Source of the DNA: Anaerolineae bacterium
Lineage (GTDB): Bacteria > Chloroflexota > Anaerolineae > B4-G1 > SLSP01
Length of the DNA: 33,532 nucleotides
Reading direction: 5' to 3'
NCBI GenBank assembly: GCA_016931185.1
Contig: JAFGFI010000019.1
Coordinates: 1-33,532 of the forward strand
Shown here: piece by piece, positions 23,631 to 30,584 of the stretch
Numbering within the stretch: position 1 is the stretch's first letter
Layout of the letters: each line of letters starts with the position of its first letter
Program-made: the position numbers and the translations under genes
Notes under the pieces: model-generated
Databases searched by the model: none
What the model saw: the letters and a program-made list of their open reading frames with translations, nothing else
Told to the model about the DNA's origin: nothing

Positions 23631-25550
23631 ATGAGGATACACAGTATAGGCATTAGCATTTTGGTGTTGGTTGTGGGGTGTATTCCAGCTCCGGTATCTT
23701 CACCAACGGCTGCCGTAGTGCAGGATACACCAACTCCTGTCATGCCAACAGTTGGAGTTACCGTTGCCAGTGCTACTCCTACAGCTACAATTTTGCCGTC
23801 CGAGATGCCCCCCACTACAATAGAACCGGCTTTCCAGCCGGTTACGAATGCCCCGACAGTCGGTGCTTTGCCTGCTTTGACGCGACCTCGCCAAGATTTG
23901 CATCTCACCATTATCTATGACAATGTACCTCCGGCGATTAACGATAGCCGATTGCGGGCCGAGTGGGGATTTGCTGCCTGGTTAGAATATGGGGACCAGG
24001 TCGTGTTGTTTGATACCGGGGGAGATTCGCAGGTATTGTTGGCAAATATGGAAGCATTAGGACTTGATCCCCAGGCCATAGATGTGATTGTATTGTCTCA
24101 TGAGCACGGCGACCACACAGAGGGATTATGGGGCTTGCTGGCTTTAGGTATCAAACCGCCAATATATCTTCCCGCGCGATTTTCGACTTCCTTTAAACAG
24201 CGCGCGCGCGCCTATACAGAAGTGGTGGAGATGAGTGACTCCCAGGAGATTCTGCCGGGGCTGCACACGACCGGGCAGATGGGGACGTCAATCATTGAGC
24301 AAGGTTTGGTGATCGAAACCCCCTTGGGCCTTGTAGTTCTTACCGGTTGCGCGCATCCTGGCATTGTGCAGATTGTACGCCGGGCACAGGAGATTCTCCC
24401 CGGTGAGATTGCAGGCGATCCTACCCGTGCGATAGCCTGGGTAGTGGGCGGCTTTCACTTGATGGAGGCTACGTCGGGTCAGATTCGGAATATTATGGCC
24501 GATTTGCGTGCGTTAGGTGTGCAACGATTGACTGCTACGCATTGTACTGGAGAATCTGCAATCGCGGCATTTGCCGCTGATTATGCAGATTATTATGTCT
24601 CCGGTGGAGTTGGGCGCGTTATCTCTCTACCTCCTGTGCCGGATGTGACGGTGTGTGCTGCCGGCTGTGATTTTGCCACTATTCAGGCCGCAATTGATGC
24701 AGATGAAACAGTGACGGGGACCGTGATCGGGGTGGCGGAAGCGATTCATACTGAGGAAGGAATTGTAGTACATAAGAGCATTACTATTCAGGGAGAAGAA
24801 GAACAAACCATTGTACAGGCGCACGCGCAGCCAGAAGTGTCGAAGCAGCGAGTATTTGCTATTTCACCTGGTGTTACTGTAACCCTGCGCTTGTTGACTA
24901 TCCGGCACGGCAATCCTTATACCGATCCCGAATCCGGGGGCGGGGTGCGCAACGATGGCACACTGACACTGGATCGGTGTATTGTGACCGCTAACCGTGC
25001 CAGTGCCGGAGGGGGGATTCACAGCGATGGTACACTGACGCTCATAGATAGTGTTGTTGAGGGGAATGCATCTAGAGGGGGGATAGACCATCACCTGGAG
25101 TGTGAAACGGGGGGTGGGATAAAAGTGTTATCGGGTGTTACGATATTAGTCAACAGCCGGGTGAGTCATAATGAGGCTATGGGGAAAGGCGGTGGTTTTC
25201 ACATAGCCTGTGTGGGGAGGTTGATCAGTATTAACAGCATGATTAATGATAATTACTCGGCGCAGGATGGTGGCGGCATCTTTTTGAACGGTGCAGCAGA
25301 ATTAACCCACACTACAATTACGGCTAATGAGGGAAAGAATGGTGGCGGGATATATGTGGAAGGTAGTGCAGAACACGATGTAATTCGTGGTTGGCTGGCG
25401 TATACCGGTACGTTAATCGTTGACAATGTGATACGGATGGAAAAGTACGGCGCAGCGGATTGTTTTTCAGGAGATCATGCGCGAGTGGCAGTGAATAACA
25501 ATAATATTGTTGGGGATGGAGATTGTGAGCTGACGTTTCCTGAAAAGTAA
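23631..25550 (+). CDS. Lipoprotein fusing a metallo-beta-lactamase-fold domain to a right-handed beta-helix
   Basis: 639 residues from ATG 23631 (GGGAGGAA just upstream; the frame extends to 23589 but that part overlaps the previous gene). Lipobox LVVGC-I, then a Pro/Thr-rich linker. Residues about 85-335 are an MBL-fold domain of the MJ0296-like (dihydropterin-type) group: LFDTGGDS, metal site LSHEHGDH (H157, H159, D161, H162), LTGCAHPG and WVVGGFHL. Residues about 350-630 are a beta-helix of pectate-lyase type: DFATIQAAIDA, then repeats such as DGTLTLDRCIVTANRASAGG and GGGIFLNGAAELTHTTITAN. It is surface-anchored. The MBL part may hydrolyse a small molecule outside the cell. A good terminator follows. 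Confidence 0.85.
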   Translation: MRIHSIGISILVLVVGCIPAPVSSPTAAVVQDTPTPVMPTVGVTVASATPTATILPSEMPPTTIEPAFQPVTNAPTVGALPALTRPRQDLHLTIIYDNVPPAINDSRLRAEWGFAAWLEYGDQVVLFDTGGDSQVLLANMEALGLDPQAIDVIVLSHEHGDHTEGLWGLLALGIKPPIYLPARFSTSFKQRARAYTEVVEMSDSQEILPGLHTTGQMGTSIIEQGLVIETPLGLVVLTGCAHPGIVQIVRRAQEILPGEIAGDPTRAIAWVVGGFHLMEATSGQIRNIMADLRALGVQRLTATHCTGESAIAAFAADYADYYVSGGVGRVISLPPVPDVTVCAAGCDFATIQAAIDADETVTGTVIGVAEAIHTEEGIVVHKSITIQGEEEQTIVQAHAQPEVSKQRVFAISPGVTVTLRLLTIRHGNPYTDPESGGGVRNDGTLTLDRCIVTANRASAGGGIHSDGTLTLIDSVVEGNASRGGIDHHLECETGGGIKVLSGVTILVNSRVSHNEAMGKGGGFHIACVGRLISINSMINDNYSAQDGGGIFLNGAAELTHTTITANEGKNGGGIYVEGSAEHDVIRGWLAYTGTLIVDNVIRMEKYGAADCFSGDHARVAVNNNNIVGDGDCELTFPEK

Positions 25551-25595
25551 CTTGTCATTCTGATTCTTAACTCGTCGTTATAGTTTAGTTATGTT

Positions 25596-25630
25596 ATCCC
25601 TTTTCCTTAAGCAAGGAAAAGGGATTTTTT
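25596..25630 (+). terminator. Rho-independent terminator after the MBL/beta-helix gene
   Basis: Perfect 13-bp stem (25596-25608 with 25613-25625), 4-nt loop AAGC, followed by a run of T. Ends the transcript of the CPBP/lipoprotein pair. Confidence 0.9.
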
Positions 25631-25646
25631 ATTAGTGTGTACAGAC

Positions 25647-25675
25647 TTGGTAGCTTAATAAAGCTGTGATAAAAT
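25647..25675 (+). promoter_or_regulatory. Candidate promoter for the histidine kinase gene
   Basis: TTGGTA (25647-25652) and TAAAAT (25670-25675) with a 17-nt spacer, 79 nt before the start codon. A second possible pair is TTGACA at 25721 with TGTAAA at 25745, which would give an almost leaderless transcript. Consensus match only. Confidence 0.35.
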
Positions 25676-25754
25676 GATGCCTAACCATGTATACTTGAAT
25701 TGATAGGAGTAAACAGTTTTTTGACATGGTTTTAGCGGAATAGGTGTAAACAAA

Positions 25755-27839
25755 ATGGTACAAAATGAGATAATTCACATTCTTTATATGGAAGACGATC
25801 CTGGTCTTGCGCGTTTATTTCAAAAAAAACTGCGAAGGGCGGGGTACTTAGTGGATATTGCGCGGGATGGTCAAGAAGGGTTGGATATGTACCAGACTGG
25901 AGTCTATGATGTGGTGGCAATGGATCAAACGATGCCGATGCATACCGGATTGGAGGTAATCCGTATCCTATCTGCACAGGATCCATTGCCGCCTATGATT
26001 ATGGTTACCGGGACGGGAAATGAGCAACTCGCTGTAGAAGCAATGAAGTTGGGCGCGAGTGACTACGTCGTTAAGGATGTGGATGGAGGGTATTTGAATC
26101 TGCTGCCTGCTGTGATTGACCGGGTATTACAAAAACGGCGTTTATTGGCAGAGAAATACCAGGCCGAAGAGGCGTTACGCCACCGCGCAGCAGAGCTTGA
26201 GGCTCTGGGACAGATTTCTGCTGCGTTGCGCGCGGCGGATACGGTGCAGGAGATTTTGAAGATCGTTTTAGAACAAACGGCCCAAGTTACTCACGCGATG
26301 TTAGGATTCATTTCGTTGATTGACGAGCATAGTGGAGAGATGGTAGTGCGTGCTACTTATCCTCAGGAATACAGATTGTTAGGTAAACGCTATGATTGGG
26401 ATAAGCATTTGATAGAACCTGGGTCAGGAGCCGATGTCGCACATATTCCTATGGAGGCGGAATGTGATAATCCTGCCTGTATGTGTACTAAACTGGCTCA
26501 AGAGATGCGGGACGTAGGGGATACTGTCGCATTTCCACTCCAGGCACAAGATCGTACGATTGGGGTGTTGTGTGTGGCATTACCGCCGGGATGTACTTTT
26601 TTGTTGGAGGAGGTGCGGCTGTTGGCGGCGGCGGTGGATATTGCCGCCAACGCATTGCATCGTGCTCTGGTTATGGAAGATCTGGAAGCTAAAGTTCTGG
26701 CGCGCACGGCGGAAATTCAACAGGAGCGGGAAAAGAGCGAGGCTATTCTGCGCAGTGTAGGGGACGCGATTGTGATGATGAATTTGGAACGGTATATTCA
26801 GTATGTCAATGCAGCGTTTACGACGTTGACGGGATATACGGCCGAGGATGTATTGGAGCAGCGTATAGATGATATTTTAGCCGAAGTGCAAGTTTTAGAG
26901 CCGGTTTGGCTTTCGGTACAGGATGAATCGTCTCTCAAGACAGTGGAGCAGGAAGTCACAATCCGGCGGAAGGATGGTCGTGTGTACGATGCGGCATTAA
27001 CCATTGCACCTATGTATGATATCCATGGTGAAATGACGGGTTATGTTGTTAGTCACCAGGATATTAGCCGCCGTAAGGATTTAGAAGAAGCCCGACGGAA
27101 GTTTGTCAGGCATGTTTCGCATGAATTACGAACTCCCGCAAGCATTTTGAACGCTGCGGTTCATTTGCTCCAGGCAGAGAAAAGAACTTCGCAAGTGTCA
27201 CTTCAGGAAAGCTATCTACAAATGTTAGAGGAATCAACGTTAAGCTTGGTTCACTTGATCGAAGATATTTTGGAAATCACATCTTTGGATAGTGGTGAAT
27301 TTCTTTCCTCTTGGCATTCTCTTTCTTTGTCGGTGATTATTGACGATCTTGTCACTCGTTATGCGCCTTTAGCGGAAAATTCTGGTGTGCAGTTGCGAGC
27401 CATGGCTATGCCTGATGAGTTGCCATTACTGATGGGAGAGCAACACCGGTTAAGTCAAGCTTTGGGTGAAATTATCGAGAATGCGATTGTCTTTACACCT
27501 ACGGGCGGTGAGGCGGTCATAAGTGTAACCTTAGTGGATGCCGGTGCAGCGCGTCTATATGATTATAAGTGGTGTCGACTTTCGACTTGCCAGCCTTGGG
27601 TTGTTATAACGGTGCAAGACAATGGGGTTGGAATTCCGGCGGATGAACTTCCTCAAATTTTTGATCGTTTTTTCCGGGGGCGCATGGTAGAATCGGGAAG
27701 CCGTTCCGGTACTGGCCTGGGATTGAGTATTGCACAAGTGATCGTGGAAGCACATGGTGGACACATTACGGTAGAAAGTGAGGAGGGTAAAGGAAGTACA
27801 TTTATGGTATGGTTATTATCTTCAGAACAGGAATTATAA
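25755..27839 (+). CDS. Hybrid signalling protein: receiver, GAF, PAS and histidine kinase
   Basis: 694 residues. N-terminal receiver with acidic MEDD and phospho-acceptor D57 in YDVVAMDQTMP; then GAF domain (about residues 150-310) with VRATYPQEY and Cys-rich AECDNPACMCTKL; coiled region; PAS domain (about 330-440) with VGDAIVMMNLERYIQYVNAA, FTTLTGYTAEDVL and the YVVSHQDISRRK exit; then the kinase: H-box HVSHELRTP (H456), N-box IIENAIVF, G1 DNGVGIPADEL, F-box FDRFFRG and G2 GTGLGLSIAQVIVEAHGGHI. Receiver-first hybrid kinases are commonly cytoplasmic sensors; no membrane segment is seen. Its possible output includes the orphan regulators at 11074 and 11804. It ends before a clear terminator. 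Confidence 0.93.
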   Translation: MVQNEIIHILYMEDDPGLARLFQKKLRRAGYLVDIARDGQEGLDMYQTGVYDVVAMDQTMPMHTGLEVIRILSAQDPLPPMIMVTGTGNEQLAVEAMKLGASDYVVKDVDGGYLNLLPAVIDRVLQKRRLLAEKYQAEEALRHRAAELEALGQISAALRAADTVQEILKIVLEQTAQVTHAMLGFISLIDEHSGEMVVRATYPQEYRLLGKRYDWDKHLIEPGSGADVAHIPMEAECDNPACMCTKLAQEMRDVGDTVAFPLQAQDRTIGVLCVALPPGCTFLLEEVRLLAAAVDIAANALHRALVMEDLEAKVLARTAEIQQEREKSEAILRSVGDAIVMMNLERYIQYVNAAFTTLTGYTAEDVLEQRIDDILAEVQVLEPVWLSVQDESSLKTVEQEVTIRRKDGRVYDAALTIAPMYDIHGEMTGYVVSHQDISRRKDLEEARRKFVRHVSHELRTPASILNAAVHLLQAEKRTSQVSLQESYLQMLEESTLSLVHLIEDILEITSLDSGEFLSSWHSLSLSVIIDDLVTRYAPLAENSGVQLRAMAMPDELPLLMGEQHRLSQALGEIIENAIVFTPTGGEAVISVTLVDAGAARLYDYKWCRLSTCQPWVVITVQDNGVGIPADELPQIFDRFFRGRMVESGSRSGTGLGLSIAQVIVEAHGGHITVESEEGKGSTFMVWLLSSEQEL

Positions 27840-27851
27840 GTTATTTATTGT

Positions 27852-27894
27852 AAAATCCCCGGTCTTTTCTTAAAACCGGGGATTTTGTGTTTTT
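27852..27894 (+). terminator. Rho-independent terminator after the kinase gene
   Basis: 12-bp stem AAAATCCCCGGT (27852-27863) with its complement (27875-27886), 11-nt loop, then a GTGTTTTT tail. Confidence 0.88.
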
Positions 27895-28001
27895 GAATTG
27901 TGACAGTATACCGGCTTGGCACATTGATCGCATAATACCTGAACTATACTATTGACCAGGAAAGATTCCATTCCCCTGTCGGTTGTTCTGAGAGATAGAT
28001 A

Positions 28002-28022
28002 TTCCTACACTAGGTGTAGGAA
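28002..28022. repeat. Perfect 9-bp palindrome with TAG loop, upstream of the HEAT-repeat gene
   Basis: TTCCTACAC (28002-28010), TAG, and its exact complement (28014-28022). Placed 24 nt before the putative -35 element of the next gene, a fitting position for an operator site. It is another 3-nt-loop palindrome. Confidence 0.75.
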
Positions 28023-28045
28023 CAAGTATGTCTTTATACAGTGTG

Positions 28046-28073
28046 TTTACATATAAAAAACCTGGTTTATATA
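28046..28073 (+). promoter_or_regulatory. Candidate promoter for the HEAT-repeat gene
   Basis: TTTACA (28046-28051) and TATATA (28068-28073) with a 16-nt spacer, both five of six to consensus. The transcript would begin about 12-15 nt before the start codon. Confidence 0.45.
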
Positions 28074-28093
28074 GTTTTTAAATGGAGTCAGGA

Positions 28094-30526
28094 ATGAGAC
28101 GAAAATGGATATGGGAGTTCTTGTGTTTTTTAGTTTTCTTGACCACCGTTTTAACTCCTGTCTATGCTCGCAAGCCAATCAGTAGGACAATGCTTGACGC
28201 TTTGGGCCATGGGGATTGGGAAGTGCGACGGGCTGTTGCGGTAGAGATCGCCACTGTAGGACCGGATGCGGTTCCGGTTTTGCTGCATACTTTGACAAAA
28301 GCGGATAACAAAACGCGCCAGGGTATTGTTTGGTCGTTAGGGATGATTGGGCCGGAGGCAGGCGTGTTGCCAGTGTTGTTCCAGACGTTGGCAGAGGATG
28401 AGCGAGAAGTACGCGCGGCTGCAGCCTGGGCATTGGGAGAGATTGGCCCGGAGGTTGGCGTGGTTGAGGTATTAGCAAAGGCCCTGCGAGATACAGATTG
28501 GTCTGTGCGCACGGCGGCGGCTGAGGCGTTGGGGCGTATGCGATTTAAAGTAGACGTTATTTCTGTACTCCGGGAGGCTCTGTCAGATCCTTCTCCCTAT
28601 GTACGTTTGACCGCCATTGAGGGGCTAAGCAAAATAGGCGTATATCCTGGTGTGGGGCAAGCGTTGGGGTCTGCTTTGCAGGATGTAGACAACAATGTGC
28701 GTTACGCTGCAGCTAAGGCTCTGTTAGGATTAGGGCCTGGGGCAGTGGATGCAGTTCCTGCTTTAGGGCGAGCATTACAAGATGAACGGGTAGAAATCCG
28801 TATGTTAGCAGCGAAGACACTGGAGAAGATAGGTCCTGATGCCACTGAAGCTGTGCCCATGTTGATGCAGGCATTGCAAGATGAAGATGTGATGGTACGT
28901 GAAATGGCAGCCAAAGCTCTATTACGCATCGGCCCAGAAGCAAGGGGAGCATTACCGGCGCTCATCCTGGCATTAGAGGATGAAGCACGGGTTCGTTGGC
29001 CTGCTGCTAAAGCCTTGGTTGCGATCGGGACGGACGCCCTACCTGCTGTTATTGAGGCATTGGGACACAAAGACGCACATGTGCGCAAAGTAGCGGCAGA
29101 AGTATTAGAGCAGATAGGGGGAGTATCTGCCGAAGCAGTACCCGCGCTCATCCGGATATTAACGGATGCGGATCCAAGAACCCGTTGCGCTGCAGCGCGT
29201 GTGTTGGGCGAGATAGGTTCAGAAGCAAGGGCTTCAGTTTTTATGTTGGCACAGATGATTTGGGATGAGGATGTCAATGTGCGCATCACGGTTGTATGGG
29301 CTTTAGGGCAGATTGGAATTGAACCTGAAAGCGAAGAGGCCGAGGTTGTCCTGGGTGCGTTGAGTACTGCATTGCATGATAATGATGCCGAGGTGCGCCA
29401 GAATGTAGCGTGTGCGTTGGCCTGTATAGGTCCGGCAGCAACGGGGATGGAACCGGCATTGATTCAGGCTTTGGACGATGAGGTCCCACAGGTGCGTGAG
29501 GAGGCTGTTAAGGCATTGGGAGCTATAACTATAGATGAAGATGGAATCCGCGCGTTGATTGTATCGCTTGCAGATGAGGAGATTGGGGTGCGACAGGCTG
29601 CTACGGAGGTCTTGGGGAATATTGGCCGGCTATACACCACTACGCCGTTGTCTCTCAGTAATGGATTAGCGGAAGCCCTGATTATGGCTTTGAATCAGAC
29701 TTTGCGGGATCCTATTCCCGAAGTGCGTGAGGTTGCTGCGCGTGCTTTGGGCAACGTCGGACCGGTACTCGGTGTTTCGGTAACGAGCAGTATTTTGGCA
29801 TTGAATACGGCCTTACAAGATGAAGGGTATTATGTGCGGCAGGCTGCTGCTACTGCAATGGTGCGCATGGATTCACGAACGACGATTTCTGCTCTGACAC
29901 GTTCCTTATCCCACAAAGATCCAAGTGTGAGGCGCGTGATCGTGTGGGCACTGGGACAAATGGGAGCTTCTACGCAGGAGGTGATTCCCCTGTTAGTACA
30001 ATTGTTGGGTGATGAAGATTTTCTTGTGCGCCGGGAGGCGATAGCGGCATTGGGTATGATGGGTACGGAGGTTATTCCCGCATTAGAATCTGCCTTAACC
30101 CATTCAAATGCTGAGGTGCGCGAGAATGCCGTCAAAGTGTTGGCAAAACTGGGGCCAACGGCAGTGGAATCGGTTCCTGATTTGTGCCAGTTGTTTACGG
30201 ATGAGGATGAACAAGTGCGCCGGACGGCGGCCTGGGCACTGGGTGAGATCGGGCCGGGTGCAGCCGAGGCTGTGCCTTTGTTATTGGTGGCTTTACAGGA
30301 TGAGGGGGCGGATGTCCGCCGGGCAGCGGCCTGGGCATTGGGTACCGTTGGAGTTGTTTCTGAAGAGAGTATCGCGGGGCTTATCCCCCTGTTGCAAGAT
30401 GTAAGAATAGATGTGCGTGAGACAGCTCATCATTCTCTGTCGATCTTGACGGGGCAGAATTTTGGGATGAAAACAGAGGATTGGATGGGATGGTTGGCGC
30501 TAGGTGAACTGACAATGCCACAATGA
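28094..30526 (+). CDS. Exported HEAT-repeat protein, 23 repeats
   Basis: 810 residues from ATG 28094; ATG 28082 is also in frame but has no ribosome binding site, while 28094 has a weak GGAG. A signal peptide (WEFLCFLVFLTTVLTPVYA-R) is followed by an almost continuous array of 23 PBS-lyase-type HEAT repeats, each about 31-37 residues with the core VR-x-x-A-A-x-A-L-G-x-I-G (for example REVRAAAAWALGEIG, EQVRRTAAWALGEIG). HEAT solenoids bind proteins or scaffold complexes. There is no catalytic motif or lipobox, so it is secreted or periplasm-like. It lies 58 nt before the DUF885/caspase gene and could be its partner. Confidence 0.92.
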   Translation: MRRKWIWEFLCFLVFLTTVLTPVYARKPISRTMLDALGHGDWEVRRAVAVEIATVGPDAVPVLLHTLTKADNKTRQGIVWSLGMIGPEAGVLPVLFQTLAEDEREVRAAAAWALGEIGPEVGVVEVLAKALRDTDWSVRTAAAEALGRMRFKVDVISVLREALSDPSPYVRLTAIEGLSKIGVYPGVGQALGSALQDVDNNVRYAAAKALLGLGPGAVDAVPALGRALQDERVEIRMLAAKTLEKIGPDATEAVPMLMQALQDEDVMVREMAAKALLRIGPEARGALPALILALEDEARVRWPAAKALVAIGTDALPAVIEALGHKDAHVRKVAAEVLEQIGGVSAEAVPALIRILTDADPRTRCAAARVLGEIGSEARASVFMLAQMIWDEDVNVRITVVWALGQIGIEPESEEAEVVLGALSTALHDNDAEVRQNVACALACIGPAATGMEPALIQALDDEVPQVREEAVKALGAITIDEDGIRALIVSLADEEIGVRQAATEVLGNIGRLYTTTPLSLSNGLAEALIMALNQTLRDPIPEVREVAARALGNVGPVLGVSVTSSILALNTALQDEGYYVRQAAATAMVRMDSRTTISALTRSLSHKDPSVRRVIVWALGQMGASTQEVIPLLVQLLGDEDFLVRREAIAALGMMGTEVIPALESALTHSNAEVRENAVKVLAKLGPTAVESVPDLCQLFTDEDEQVRRTAAWALGEIGPGAAEAVPLLLVALQDEGADVRRAAAWALGTVGVVSEESIAGLIPLLQDVRIDVRETAHHSLSILTGQNFGMKTEDWMGWLALGELTMPQ

Positions 30527-30584
30527 AAGGACTTCAGGGTGTTGTTTAATCTTTCCTGGAGATATGAGTAAGGAGGATTGATAG

